Positions 1 to 7,941 are shown, counted from the stretch's first letter. The stretch is DNA of 64,000 nucleotides from Bhargavaea cecembensis (GCF_001619585.1 NZ_LQNT01000001.1:372001-436000); one strand, 5' to 3'. The notes: generated by a model from the sequence alone, not told the origin. Translations and numbers: made by a program.

Positions 1-1
1 A

Positions 2-301
2 ATGGAACACGGAGATGCGCACATCACGGTTGTAGACGAGGAAGGCAACGAGCAGCTTTGCGAGGTACTGTTCACATTTGAGGCAGAGCAGTTCAGCAAA
101 TCGTATGTCCTTTACTACCCGGTAGGAGCGGAAGAAGACGAGAATGAAGAAATCGAGATCATGGCATCTTCTTTCATCCCGGGTGAAGAGGGTGAACAGG
201 GAGAGCTGAAGCCGATCGAGACCGACGAAGAGTGGGACATGATCGAAGAAATGCTCAATACGTTCCTCGCAGAAGACGAAGAGGACGACGAAGAAGAGTA
301 A
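2..301 (+). CDS. yrzB: YrzB family (DUF1292) small acidic protein
   Basis: A 99-residue protein with an ATG at the window edge, so its ribosome-binding site lies outside. It matches B. subtilis YrzB closely from memory: opening MEHGD, the [13 protein letters not shown] core and the [18 protein letters not shown] segment. The last 12 or so residues are almost all Asp/Glu. The family is DUF1292 and has no established biochemical role. In Bacillales it follows alaS-yrzL-yrrK and precedes mltG, which fits here. A strong terminator follows directly. Identity is secure; function is unknown. Confidence 0.93.
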   Translation: MEHGDAHITVVDEEGNEQLCEVLFTFEAEQFSKSYVLYYPVGAEEDENEEIEIMASSFIPGEEGEQGELKPIETDEEWDMIEEMLNTFLAEDEEDDEEE

Positions 302-336
302 GAGTTTAGGATTCAACCGGCACTAACCTGCCGGAC

Positions 337-389
337 AGCTCCCCGAGCGCACTGCACATTCCGTGCAGTGCAGAAACGGGGGGCTTTTT
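337..389 (+). terminator. Intrinsic terminator after yrzB
   Basis: A long hairpin: the outer arms CCCCG and CGGGG flank an inner stem GCACTGCAC/GTGCAGTGC, followed by CTTTTTC. It lies just after the yrzB stop codon and closes the upstream transcription unit. Confidence 0.85.
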
Positions 390-437
390 CGCATGACGTT
401 ACAAACTGGCTCGACATGTGCGTTTACTGCAACGCCT

Positions 438-465
438 TTCCTGTTGTAGTCGTTTCATGTATAAT
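438..465 (+). promoter_or_regulatory. Probable SigA promoter for mltG
   Basis: A perfect -10 (TATAAT, 460-465) sits about 30 bases before the mltG start codon. The -35 is poor (TTCCTG at 438, 16-base spacer). The position between terminator and gene supports it. Confidence 0.5.
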
Positions 466-496
466 AGCCTCGAAATGCAGAGGGGGAACACGGTTT

Positions 497-1624
497 ATGA
501 GTGACCGATCCAAAAAGCAGGTCATGCTTGAACGCATGAATGAAAAAAAGAAAGAGGTAAAGACGGTCCGGCGAATCGTCCTGATCATCTTCCTTGCCGC
601 GCTGCTCCTCATGGTCATCGGAGGCGCCATCCTTTACTCATATGTGGCGGGAGCGCTTAAACCGGTGGATCCGGATGCCGAAGATACCGTCACCGTGGAG
701 ATTCCGATCGGTTCAAACCTGGACACGATCGCGCTGAAGCTCGAAGAGGCCGGCGTCATCAAAGATGACAGGATCTTCAAGTATTACGCCAAATTCAACA
801 ACGAAAGTGATTTCCAGGCCGGCACTTATGAAATGAGCAGGGCCATGACTCCGGATGAGCTTCTCCAGAGTCTGAAAACAGGAAAGGTTTACAGGGAGCC
901 GGTATTCCAGTACACCATTGCCGAAGGCCTGAACCTTGCGCAGATCTCCGAAGTCATCGAGAAAAACACGGACTTCACGGCTGATGAATTTATGGAACTC
1001 GTCACGGATGAAGCCTATATCAAAGAGCTGATCACGAAGTATCCGAACCTTCTCTCCGAAGAAATCCTGGACGACCAGATCAAGTTCCCGCTGGAAGGCT
1101 ATCTCTTCCCGGCAACCTACCCGGTGTTTGAAGAGCAGCCGACACTGGAAATGCTGGTTGAGCAGATGATCGGCGCGACGGACGAGAACATCACCCCTTA
1201 CCGTGATGCGATCGCGGAAGAGGAACGGACCATCCATCAGGTCCTGACGATGGCATCGCTCGTGGAAAAAGAGGCCCGTACTCCGGAAGACCGCAAATCG
1301 ATCGCCAGTGTCTTCGAAAACCGGCTCGAAGAGGACATGCCGCTCCAGACGGACCCTACGGTCGCTTATGCACACGGAAAGCATCTCGAGCGGACGATGT
1401 ACAGTGACCTCGAAATCGATGATGCCTACAACACGTACCAGAACCAGGGACTGCCTCCTGGGCCGATCTCGAATGCGGGCAGCTCATCAATTGATGCTGC
1501 ACTCAATCCGTCCGAGACTGATTATCTCTATTTCCTTGCAGACCCGTCAGGCATTAACCATTTCGCGAAGACGTATGAACAACACCTCAAGAACAGGGAC
1601 AAGTATCTGAAGAGCGGGGAATGA
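497..1624 (+). CDS. mltG: Endolytic murein transglycosylase MltG (YrrL)
   Basis: A 375-residue membrane-anchored transglycosylase that cleaves nascent glycan strands. The ATG at 497 is chosen because a GGGGG-type ribosome-binding site lies just before it; a longer reading back to 368 would begin inside the upstream terminator. Basic residues 1-25 are followed by one membrane segment at about 25-47, then a LysM-like part and the YceG catalytic domain. The SLVEKEAR motif near residues 254-261 carries the expected catalytic glutamate. Near the end are the DPTVAYAHG and YNTYQNQGLPPGPISNAG signatures. Length is normal. It appears to be transcribed alone, with a terminator on each side. Confidence 0.93.
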   Translation: MSDRSKKQVMLERMNEKKKEVKTVRRIVLIIFLAALLLMVIGGAILYSYVAGALKPVDPDAEDTVTVEIPIGSNLDTIALKLEEAGVIKDDRIFKYYAKFNNESDFQAGTYEMSRAMTPDELLQSLKTGKVYREPVFQYTIAEGLNLAQISEVIEKNTDFTADEFMELVTDEAYIKELITKYPNLLSEEILDDQIKFPLEGYLFPATYPVFEEQPTLEMLVEQMIGATDENITPYRDAIAEEERTIHQVLTMASLVEKEARTPEDRKSIASVFENRLEEDMPLQTDPTVAYAHGKHLERTMYSDLEIDDAYNTYQNQGLPPGPISNAGSSSIDAALNPSETDYLYFLADPSGINHFAKTYEQHLKNRDKYLKSGE

Positions 1625-1629
1625 CCCGG

Positions 1630-1660
1630 AGAAGGAGAGCTTTCGCTTTCCTTCTCTTTT
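1630..1660 (+). terminator. Intrinsic terminator after mltG
   Basis: An 11-bp stem (AGAAGGAGAGC with GCTTTCCTTCT, one G-U pair), a TTTC loop and a short CTTTTC tail, 6 bases after the mltG stop. Confidence 0.7.
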
Positions 1661-1671
1661 CATGTGATTAG

Positions 1672-1680
1672 TGCTATGAT
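1672..1680 (+). promoter_or_regulatory. Extended -10 promoter for yrrM-udk
   Basis: TG-C-TATGAT at 1672-1680 is an extended -10 element located 35 bases before the yrrM start. No good -35 is visible. Confidence 0.5.
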
Positions 1681-1714
1681 GAACGGGTATTTTTTTGGAT
1701 AAGCAGGTGTGAAG

Positions 1715-2377
1715 ATGGAACACGAATATAGCCGGTATTCGGAAGGGCTGATTCCGCCCCGTACGGAACGGATCATGGAAATGGAGCAATACGCCCGCGA
1801 CCACAGGGTGCCGATCATGCAGCTGGAGGGGATGGAGGCGCTGCTCCAGATCCTCCGTGTGCAGCGTCCCGCAAGAATCCTTGAGATCGGCACGGCCATC
1901 GGGTATTCGGCGATCCGGATGGCGGAGGCTCTTCCGGGCACGGAAGTGGTGACAATCGAGCGCGAACCGGCCATGCAGGAAAAGGCCGAAGAAAATATCG
2001 GTCGGTCGTCTGCGGAAGGACGGATACGGCTTGTCCGCGGAGATGCGCTCGAGCTTGGAGAGGGCCTTCCCGAAGGACCGTTTGATGCCTTGTTCATCGA
2101 TGCCGCCAAAGGCCAATACAGAAGGTTTTTCGACCTTTACGAGCCGCTGCTGTCCGGCCGAGGCGTGATTTATTGTGACAACATGTTCATGCATGGACTG
2201 GCAGCCGAAGATCCGACGGACATTCCGAGGAAAAACCGGACGATGATCCGCAAGCTGAAGGCGTTCACGGAATGGCTCATGGCGCATCCCGGATACGATT
2301 CGGCTCTATTGCCGGTTGGCGATGGCCTGATGATCAGTACGAAAAAAGAATCAACCGAAGAAGGTGCAGTGTTATGA
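1715..2377 (+). CDS. yrrM: SAM-dependent O-methyltransferase YrrM
   Basis: A 220-residue class I methyltransferase of the catechol/caffeoyl-CoA O-methyltransferase family (PF01596). The SAM loop reads [15 protein letters not shown] near residues 54-68, and the acidic [13 protein letters not shown] segment typical of the family follows near 128-140. The ATG at 1715 is preferred over the GTG at 1709 because AGGTGTGA ends four bases before it. It overlaps udk by four bases (ATGA), so the two genes are translationally coupled, as in other Bacillales where yrrM lies in the yrrL-udk region. Its natural substrate is not established. Confidence 0.88.
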   Translation: MEHEYSRYSEGLIPPRTERIMEMEQYARDHRVPIMQLEGMEALLQILRVQRPARILEIGTAIGYSAIRMAEALPGTEVVTIEREPAMQEKAEENIGRSSAEGRIRLVRGDALELGEGLPEGPFDALFIDAAKGQYRRFFDLYEPLLSGRGVIYCDNMFMHGLAAEDPTDIPRKNRTMIRKLKAFTEWLMAHPGYDSALLPVGDGLMISTKKESTEEGAVL

Positions 2378-3012
2378 CGAAGAAACGGCCGCTCATCATC
2401 GGAATCGCCGGCGGCTCGGGCTCCGGCAAGACGAGCGTAACCCGCTCGATCTACGATGTCGTGAAGGAGCATTCCGTCACCGTGATTGAGCACGATTATT
2501 ATTATAAAGACCAGTCCGAACTGGCATTTGAAGAACGACTGAAGACGAACTATGACCACCCGTTCGCTTTTGACACGGATCTTCTTATCGAGCACATCAA
2601 GGAACTGCTCGAGGGGCGTCCGGTCAATCGCCCGGTGTATGACTATGCGCTGCACACGCGATCCGACAAAACGGAGGCCATCGAGCCGAAAGATGTCATC
2701 ATCATCGAAGGAATCCTCGTTCTGGACGATGCGAGACTTCGGGACCTGATGGATATTAAGCTCTTTGTCGATACGGATGCGGATCTCCGCATCATCCGGC
2801 GTATCCAGCGTGACATCGAAGAGCGCGGCCGCTCGATCAGTTCAGTGATTGGCCAGTATCTGTCGGTCGTCCGGCCGATGCATAATCAGTTCATCGAACC
2901 GACAAAACGCTATGCGGACCTGATTATCCCTGAAGGCGGGGAGAATAAAGTCGCAATTGACCTGATGGTGACGAAAATAAAAACAATTCTTGAATCTCCA
3001 CAAAATCTGTAA
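2374..3012 (+). CDS. udk: Uridine kinase
   Basis: A 212-residue kinase that phosphorylates uridine and cytidine to UMP and CMP in pyrimidine salvage. The P-loop [12 protein letters not shown] is at residues 10-21. The nucleoside-binding region [11 protein letters not shown] and the [12 protein letters not shown] lid motif are present. The start ATG overlaps the yrrM stop and has AAGGTG upstream. Length matches the family. A second salvage enzyme, cdd, lies elsewhere in the window. Confidence 0.95.
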   Translation: MTKKRPLIIGIAGGSGSGKTSVTRSIYDVVKEHSVTVIEHDYYYKDQSELAFEERLKTNYDHPFAFDTDLLIEHIKELLEGRPVNRPVYDYALHTRSDKTEAIEPKDVIIIEGILVLDDARLRDLMDIKLFVDTDADLRIIRRIQRDIEERGRSISSVIGQYLSVVRPMHNQFIEPTKRYADLIIPEGGENKVAIDLMVTKIKTILESPQNL

Positions 3013-3018
3013 TATACT
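2990..3018 (+). promoter_or_regulatory. Probable SigA promoter for greA, inside udk 3' end
   Basis: TTGAAT (2990) and TATACT (3013) separated by 17 bases. The promoter overlaps the last codons of udk and would give a leader of roughly 95 bases before greA. Confidence 0.55.
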
Positions 3019-3046
3019 CTTGTCAGTTAAAACCATCACATTTCCG

Positions 3047-3089
3047 CTATGTCGCATTCCCGGTCACGGGGCGGCATAGTATTCTTTTT
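3047..3089 (+). terminator. Terminator-like hairpin in the udk-greA gap
   Basis: CTATGTCGC pairs with GCGGCATAG and an inner CCCG-GTCA-CGGG continues the stem, with an ATT bulge. A TATTCTTTTTA tail follows. It can end udk transcripts, but it also lies downstream of the putative greA promoter, so it may attenuate greA. Confidence 0.6.
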
Positions 3090-3120
3090 ATGAAGGAAAG
3101 ACGCGAAGGAGAGATTGTTT

Positions 3121-3591
3121 ATGTCCACAGAGAAAAAATTTCCGATGACCCAGGCGGGAAAAGAGAAGCTGATTGAAGAACTCGAGTACCTGAAAACGGT
3201 TAAACGGAAGGAAGTCGTAGAGCGCATTAAGGTTGCGCGCAGTTTCGGCGACCTTTCCGAGAACTCCGAATATGATTCGGCCAAAGAAGATCAGGCGTTC
3301 ATCGAAGGCCGCATCTCCACACTCGAATCGATGATCCGCAATGCCGAAATCATCGAAGACAACGGTGATGACGATCGCGTGCAGCTCGGCAAGACCGTAA
3401 CATTCAAGGAAATGGACGGCGATGAGGAATCGTATACCATCGTCGGTTCCGCCGAAGCGGATCCGTTCGAAGGCCGCATCTCAAACGACTCGCCGATCGC
3501 CAAAGGCCTCCTTGGCCGTACCGTCGGCGACCGCGTCAAAATCATGACGCCTGGGGGCGAGATGGACGTCGAGATTACGTCCATCAGCTGA
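3121..3591 (+). CDS. greA: Transcript cleavage factor GreA
   Basis: A 156-residue factor that enters the RNA polymerase secondary channel and stimulates cleavage of backtracked RNA. The N-terminal coiled coil includes the tip motif [18 protein letters not shown] with its acidic residues near 43-60, and a C-terminal FKBP-like domain follows. The ATG at 3121 has AAGGAGAG seven bases upstream; a TTG six bases earlier is less well placed. A perfect CTGATTG-CAG-CAATCAG hairpin overlaps the stop codon (3588-3604). Confidence 0.95.
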   Translation: MSTEKKFPMTQAGKEKLIEELEYLKTVKRKEVVERIKVARSFGDLSENSEYDSAKEDQAFIEGRISTLESMIRNAEIIEDNGDDDRVQLGKTVTFKEMDGDEESYTIVGSAEADPFEGRISNDSPIAKGLLGRTVGDRVKIMTPGGEMDVEITSIS

Positions 3592-3637
3592 TTGCAGCAA
3601 TCAGCGGCCTGTCATAAACGCAATAAAAGCTAAAACG

Positions 3638-3709
3638 GCTGATTCAAGCAGAAGGTCCCGGGAAACTGCGGCAAGCGGGGGAATCCTTCTGCCGAAATCA
3701 GCTTTTTTC
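3638..3709 (+). terminator. Intrinsic terminator after greA
   Basis: GGCTGATT and GCAGAAGG arms pair with CCTTCTGC and AAATCAGC, ending in GCTTTTTTC. The rest of the 300-base gap up to yrrS holds only the promoters listed next. Confidence 0.8.
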
Positions 3710-3818
3710 ATTGCGGACAGCAGCGGAAGCTGTGAACGGCCCTGCATCACATTCAATGAGTTTGCAACGATTCAGGGAATCTGATTATTTGGCTGCAAAA
3801 AATTCCTCTTCATGAAAC

Positions 3819-3844
3819 TGAAACAATCCGGTAATCATTTCGTC
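3819..3844 (+). promoter_or_regulatory. ECF sigma-type promoter before yrrS
   Basis: TGAAAC (3819) is followed after exactly 16 bases by CGTC (3841). This is the consensus known for B. subtilis SigM, with overlap to SigW and SigX. An A-rich tract lies upstream. A second TGAAAC at 3813 is out of spacing. Confidence 0.6.
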
Positions 3845-3868
3845 AAATAAGCGGGATTCGTTTATGAT
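3840..3868 (+). promoter_or_regulatory. Possible SigA promoter before yrrS
   Basis: TATGAT at 3863-3868 with a weak -35 (TCGTCA, 3840) at 17 bases. It overlaps the ECF-type element and may provide basal expression. Confidence 0.4.
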
Positions 3869-3892
3869 AGAGTAACCGGGGGAGGAGATGGC

Positions 3893-4582
3893 ATGGAAGA
3901 ACAGAATTTTTCCAGGGTGGCGCGAAACCGCCAGAAGTCAAACCGGATCTTGAATATCCTGATTGGCGTCGTCTTCGTCCTGATCGTTGTCACTGCGGTG
4001 GGCATCTTCACCGGCGGAGATGACCAGGCAGCCGACAGCGGGCGTGAGACAGGATCGGAACAGACGGAAGGCGGCAGCGGCCCGGATGGCGGAAATGCAC
4101 CGGCTGCAGACGGCGGAGATGATGCTGATGAGGCAGATAACGAAGAATCAGCAGACCGTAAAACGGCCTCCGAAAAATCAGATCCGGAAGCTGAAAACGG
4201 CAAGCAAGAAGACCAGGAATCCGATCAGCCGGGCAAAGTGATCCGAACTCCGTCAGACGATGGTGTTGTCGATGAGACGATTGTCGACACTTCCTGGAAG
4301 CCGATCGGCACCGAACAGTCGGGTGAACATGTCTCGGTTTACCAGAAAGGCCATATCGACTGGCAAGAGAAGGTCAAGGCCATGTCGTATGCCACAGAAA
4401 TCCCTGAAAGCGACATGATCGTATGGTATTTAAAAAACGGCGGCGGGCCCCAGAAATCAATCGGGACCGTATCGACCGCAGATAAAAGCGAAAAATATAA
4501 TGTCCACCTGGAATGGGTGGACGGTGAAGGCTGGATGCCTGTTCGGCTCGACAAGCTGAACAAGCTTGAAGGGGCCTATTGA
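3893..4582 (+). CDS. yrrS: YrrS family (DUF1510) membrane protein
   Basis: A 229-residue protein: a short basic N-terminus with RNRQKSNRIL, one membrane segment at about 21-41, a low-complexity Asp/Glu/Gly/Ser linker at about 45-115, and a globular extracellular C-terminal domain (DUF1510, about 130-228, with WKPIGTEQSGEHVSVYQKGHIDWQEK). The ATG at 3893 has GGAGGAG five bases upstream; an ATG at 3888 is out of frame. In B. subtilis yrrS adjoins the penicillin-binding protein gene pbpI (yrrR), which is absent here. Role unknown; the ECF-type promoter suggests cell-envelope stress control. Confidence 0.8.
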   Translation: MEEQNFSRVARNRQKSNRILNILIGVVFVLIVVTAVGIFTGGDDQAADSGRETGSEQTEGGSGPDGGNAPAADGGDDADEADNEESADRKTASEKSDPEAENGKQEDQESDQPGKVIRTPSDDGVVDETIVDTSWKPIGTEQSGEHVSVYQKGHIDWQEKVKAMSYATEIPESDMIVWYLKNGGGPQKSIGTVSTADKSEKYNVHLEWVDGEGWMPVRLDKLNKLEGAY

Positions 4583-4606
4583 CCGAGCGGAACGGAGGAT
4601 TCTGTT

Positions 4607-5323
4607 ATGAAAATAGCCATTATAGGCGCGATGGAAGAGGAAGTCGAGCTTTTGCGCAGCCGGATCGAAGAAAGAGAGACGACAATTGCCGGGAACAGTG
4701 AGTACACGGCCGGCAAACTGAATGGTGCAGACGTCATCCTTCTGAAGAGCGGAATCGGAAAAGTGAACGCGGCCATGTCCACGGCCGTATTGCTTGACCG
4801 GTTCAGGCCGGATGCCGTGATCAATACCGGTTCAGCCGGCGGATTCAGCAGTGACCACGAAATCGGCACGGTCGTGATTTCAAGTGAAGTGCGGCACCAT
4901 GATGTGGATGTGACGGTATTCGGTTACGAACACGGCCAGGTGCCACAGCTTCCTCCTGCATTCACGGCAGACGGAAGGCTCATGGAAGCAGCGCGCAAAG
5001 CTGTAGAAGAAATCGGTGAGCATGCATCCGCAGAAGGATTGATCATCACCGGAGATTCCTTCATGTCCGATGCAGACCGCGTTGCCCGGGTGCGTGAATT
5101 GTTCCCGGATGCTCTGGCTTCCGAAATGGAGGCTGCTGCAGTTGCGCAGGTATGCCACCAGTTCGGCGTGCCGTTTGTTGTCATCCGGGCGCTTTCTGAC
5201 ATTGCGGGCAAAGAGTCGGCGATGTCATTCGATGAGTTTTTGCCGAAGGCAGCGAAACATTCGGCGGAAGCAGTCATGCGTGCGGTCTCGAATCTTCAGG
5301 AATCTCATGGTATAATCGGATAA
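4607..5323 (+). CDS. mtnN: 5'-methylthioadenosine/S-adenosylhomocysteine nucleosidase
   Basis: A 238-residue nucleosidase (Pfs) that cleaves the glycosidic bond of methylthioadenosine and S-adenosylhomocysteine, feeding the activated methyl cycle and autoinducer-2 formation. It opens MKIAIIGAMEEEVE with the conserved acidic Glu, carries NTGSAGGF and the EMEAAAVAQVCHQFGVPFVVIRALSDIAG block with its catalytic Asp. The ribosome-binding site GGAGGA is well placed. It follows yrrS by 24 bases and probably shares its transcript. Confidence 0.95.
   Translation: MKIAIIGAMEEEVELLRSRIEERETTIAGNSEYTAGKLNGADVILLKSGIGKVNAAMSTAVLLDRFRPDAVINTGSAGGFSSDHEIGTVVISSEVRHHDVDVTVFGYEHGQVPQLPPAFTADGRLMEAARKAVEEIGEHASAEGLIITGDSFMSDADRVARVRELFPDALASEMEAAAVAQVCHQFGVPFVVIRALSDIAGKESAMSFDEFLPKAAKHSAEAVMRAVSNLQESHGIIG
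5308..5316 (+). promoter_or_regulatory. Extended -10 promoter for the small ORF
   Basis: TG-G-TATAAT, a perfect extended -10, overlaps the last codons of mtnN. It lies 40 bases before the start of the 27-residue ORF. Confidence 0.6.
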
Positions 5324-5355
5324 GTGAATCATCACTTGGACAGGGAGTGAACAAT

Positions 5356-5439
5356 GTGCTTTATCTGATGGCAGGTTCGTTAATTGTGACCGGGATCCTC
5401 GCTGGCGTCATGATGTTCCAGCTCGGTTCCGAAAAGTGA
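5356..5439 (+). CDS. 27-residue single-pass membrane protein, unrecognised
   Basis: A GTG-started ORF of 27 codons with GGGAGTGA five bases upstream. The product is almost all one hydrophobic helix (LYLMAGSLIVTGILAGVMMF) ending in QLGSEK. It has its own extended -10 promoter and its own perfect terminator, which argues that it is real despite its size. I recognise no family. It lies between mtnN and the convergent sigK. Alternatives are a non-coding transcript or a chance reading frame. Confidence 0.55.
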   Translation: MLYLMAGSLIVTGILAGVMMFQLGSEK

Positions 5440-5440
5440 T

Positions 5441-6172
5441 TTAGTCGGCCCTTCCCCCGCGCTCGACGGGGGAGGGGCTTTTTTCGTGTTTGAACTGCTG
5501 ATAAAGCTTGACGAGGGCCCGCTTCTCGATCCGGGATACATAACTTCGGGAAATGTTCAGCTGCGCGGCAATCTCTTTCTGGGTCATCGGATTGTCGTCC
5601 AGCAGGCCGTAGCGTCTCTGGATGATTTCGAGCTCTCGCTCATCGAGCTTGGTCAGGTGCCGGTACAGCCGGTCGAAACGCTCCTTCCGCTCCAGCCGGT
5701 CATCGGCTGTTGATTCATCGACCTTCAGGACATCGGTGATCTGGAGGGAGTATCCGTCTTTGTCGATACCGATCGGCTCATAGAGGGAAACATCTTTCTG
5801 GACTTTTTTCTGGGCACGGAGATGCATGAGGATTTCGTTTTCGATGCAGCGTGCGGCGAATGTGGAAAACTTGGTTTTCTTATCCGGGGTAAAGCTGCCG
5901 ACCGCCTTCATCAGGCCGATCGTCCCGATCGAGATGTAGTCGTCCAGCTGCTCATGACGTGGATGGAACTTTTTCACGATATGGGCGACAAGGCGCATAT
6001 TGCGCTCGATCAGCTCATCTTTCGCACTTTCGTCGCCTTCTGCCACCCGCCTCAGGCAATCCGCTTCTTCCTCCGCATTCATCGGCTTCTGGAACGCCTG
6101 GCCTTTCAGGTAGCCGACCAGCGCGGGGATATCCGCCCACAGCTGAAGCAGTGCAGTGAAGATCCCGCTCAC
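5441..6172 (-). CDS. sigK: RNA polymerase sporulation sigma factor SigK (pro-SigK)
   Basis: A 243-residue sigma-70 family factor for late mother-cell transcription. The GTG at 6172 is chosen because GGAGGTG ends five bases before it and the N-terminus then aligns with B. subtilis pro-SigK. The hydrophobic pro-sequence (GIFTALLQLW to about residue 20) precedes YLKGQAF, the expected region of SpoIVFB cleavage. Region 2 has NMRLVAHIVKKF and SIGTIGLMKAV; region 4 ends in ISRSYVSRIEKRALVKLYQQF. The gene is intact and not split by a skin-type element. It lies convergent to the small ORF and divergent from yqeG. Confidence 0.93.
   Translation of the reverse strand: MSGIFTALLQLWADIPALVGYLKGQAFQKPMNAEEEADCLRRVAEGDESAKDELIERNMRLVAHIVKKFHPRHEQLDDYISIGTIGLMKAVGSFTPDKKTKFSTFAARCIENEILMHLRAQKKVQKDVSLYEPIGIDKDGYSLQITDVLKVDESTADDRLERKERFDRLYRHLTKLDERELEIIQRRYGLLDDNPMTQKEIAAQLNISRSYVSRIEKRALVKLYQQFKHEKSPSPVERGGRAD
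5448..5484 (+). terminator. Terminator of the small ORF, overlapping sigK 3' end
   Basis: GCCCTTCCCCCG and CGGGGGAGGGGC form a near-perfect 12-bp stem followed by TTTTTTC on the plus strand. The stem is built from the last codons of sigK. On the minus strand no U-tract follows, so it is one-directional. Confidence 0.85.
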
Positions 6173-6266
6173 GCCAACACCTCCAATGTTGTTTCTGCCA
6201 CCATATGTCACAATGTGAGGAATCATGAGAATGACCGGCCCCGGGATGTGGGACGGAGCGGCGCTG

Positions 6267-6275
6267 TGGTATAAT
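6267..6275 (+). promoter_or_regulatory. Extended -10 promoter for the yqeG operon
   Basis: TG-G-TATAAT at 6267-6275, 34 bases before the yqeG start. The -35 is not recognisable. This is probably the main promoter of the eight-gene operon down to yqeM. Confidence 0.6.
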
Positions 6276-6309
6276 CGGGAAAGAATTCAGAGTCAATGGA
6301 GTGAATCGG

Positions 6310-6831
6310 GTGTATCGTCTTTTTTTGCCGAATGAATATGTGAAGAATGTTTTCCGGGTGACTCCGGAAAAACTGAAAAGCAATGGGATCCGGGGTGTCA
6401 TCACCGACCTGGACAATACGCTCGTCGAATGGGACAGGCCCGATGCGACCGCGGAAATTATCGACTGGATGAAGGATATGCGAGAAGCAGGCATCCATGT
6501 GACCATTGTGTCGAACAATAACGAGGAACGCGTCAAGGCGTTTGCCGACCCGCTCGGCATCCCGTTCATCCATCAGGCGCGCAAACCGATGGGGAGAGCA
6601 TTCCGCCGGGCCGTCCGCCAGATGGGCCTTCCCAAAGAACAGGTGGTCGTGATCGGCGACCAGCTGCTGACGGACATTTTCGGCGGGAACCGAAGCGGGC
6701 TGCAGACCGTGCTCGTCGTTCCGGTCGCAAGCTCTGACGGACTGGCCACCCGTTTTAACCGCAAGGTCGAACGGATCATCATGAAAAAGCTTAAAAACCG
6801 TGGGCTCATCGATTGGGAGGAGATCAAGTGA
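6310..6831 (+). CDS. yqeG: HAD-superfamily phosphatase YqeG
   Basis: A 173-residue HAD family IIIA phosphatase (mitochondrial PGP-phosphatase-like). Motif I is DLDNTLVEWD near residues 34-43, motif II has VSNNN near 68-72, and motif III/IV is VIGDQLLTDIFGGNR near 115-129. The GTG at 6310 is preferred over the GTG at 6301 because GGAGTGA lies five bases before it. Its stop overlaps the start of yqeH. Its substrate in Firmicutes is not settled; relatives act on phosphatidylglycerol phosphate. Confidence 0.9.
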   Translation: MYRLFLPNEYVKNVFRVTPEKLKSNGIRGVITDLDNTLVEWDRPDATAEIIDWMKDMREAGIHVTIVSNNNEERVKAFADPLGIPFIHQARKPMGRAFRRAVRQMGLPKEQVVVIGDQLLTDIFGGNRSGLQTVLVVPVASSDGLATRFNRKVERIIMKKLKNRGLIDWEEIK

Positions 6832-7928
6832 CCGAGGAGAAAACCTGTATCGGCTGCGGGGCCGTCCTGCAGACCGAGGACGAAAAAGCGCCGGGATATG
6901 CACCGGCGGCGACACTTGAAAAGGAGATGCCGCTCTGCAGGAGATGCTTCCGGCTAAGGAACTACAATGAACTCGAGCCCGTGCCCCTGACGGATGATGA
7001 TTTCCTTAAAATCCTGAATACAATCGGATCCAAGAACGCGCTCGTCGTCTATATTGTCGACATCTTCGACTTTAACGGAAGCTGGATTCCGGGAATGCAC
7101 CGGTTCGCAGGTTCCAACCCGGTGCTTCTTGTCGGCAACAAAGCGGACCTGCTGCCGAAATCGGTTAAGGAAAACAAACTCATCCACTGGATGACATCTG
7201 AATCCCGGAAGCTCGGGCTGCAGCCGGAGGACGTCCTGCTTGTGAGCGCCGACAAGGGAACCGGCATCGACAGCGCAATCCGGCGCATCGAAGATCTTCG
7301 TGCGGGCCGCGATGTATATGTGGTCGGCTGCACGAATGTCGGAAAGTCCACCTTTATCAACCGGATCATCAAGCAGGTCGCAGGCGGCGACGATGTGATC
7401 ACGACATCTCACTTCCCGGGCACCACGCTGGATATGATCGATATCCCGCTGGATGACGGGAAATCCATGTACGACACGCCGGGCATCATCAATCATCATC
7501 AGATGGCGCATCTCCTGGATGCAAGAGATCTGAAGGTGATCACACCGAAAAAAGAGATTAAGCCGAAAGTGTTCCAGCTGAACGAGGAGCAGACGCTATT
7601 CCTCGGAGGGCTGGCGCGCTTCGATTATCTGAGGGGAGGGCGCACGGCCTTTACCGTCCATATCTCCAACGCGCTCGACATCCATCGGACGAAGCTCGAA
7701 AAGGCGGATGACCTGTATGACCGGCAGAAAGGCGACCTGCTCACGCCTCCGACAGCGGATGCGAAAGAATTTCCGGAACTTGTGCGCCATGAATTTTCGA
7801 TCAGAGAAGAGAAAACGGATATCGTCATCTCGGGGCTAGGCTGGATTACGGTCCAGCAGGCAGGGAAAATCGTTGCAGTCCATGCCCCCGAAGGGGTAGC
7901 GGTCATGCTCCGGCCTTCTCTGATCTGA
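6828..7928 (+). CDS. yqeH: Ribosome biogenesis GTPase YqeH
   Basis: A 366-residue circularly permuted GTPase needed for 30S assembly. The N-terminal zinc finger has CIGC near residue 7 and CRRC near 37. The permuted motif order is visible: G4 (NKAD, about 106) comes before G1 (GCTNVGKST, about 166), then G2/G3 with DTPGI. Sequence is close to B. subtilis YqeH throughout, including the LFLGGLARFDYLRG stretch. It starts with GTG overlapping the yqeG stop, behind GGGAGGAG. Confidence 0.95.
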   Translation: MTEEKTCIGCGAVLQTEDEKAPGYAPAATLEKEMPLCRRCFRLRNYNELEPVPLTDDDFLKILNTIGSKNALVVYIVDIFDFNGSWIPGMHRFAGSNPVLLVGNKADLLPKSVKENKLIHWMTSESRKLGLQPEDVLLVSADKGTGIDSAIRRIEDLRAGRDVYVVGCTNVGKSTFINRIIKQVAGGDDVITTSHFPGTTLDMIDIPLDDGKSMYDTPGIINHHQMAHLLDARDLKVITPKKEIKPKVFQLNEEQTLFLGGLARFDYLRGGRTAFTVHISNALDIHRTKLEKADDLYDRQKGDLLTPPTADAKEFPELVRHEFSIREEKTDIVISGLGWITVQQAGKIVAVHAPEGVAVMLRPSLI

Positions 7929-7941
7929 GGGGGAAAACAAA

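Noticed and set aside
3710-3812. Possible small gene between the greA terminator and the yrrS promoter
   Set aside because: No ribosome-binding site with a start codon and no conserved-looking frame; it appears to be plain intergenic sequence.
6207-6217. TGTCACAATGT shared between the sigK/yqeG gap and the region before cccA (near 50271)
   Set aside because: An 11-base match in 64 kb is not unusual, flanks differ and the two sites have different settings.
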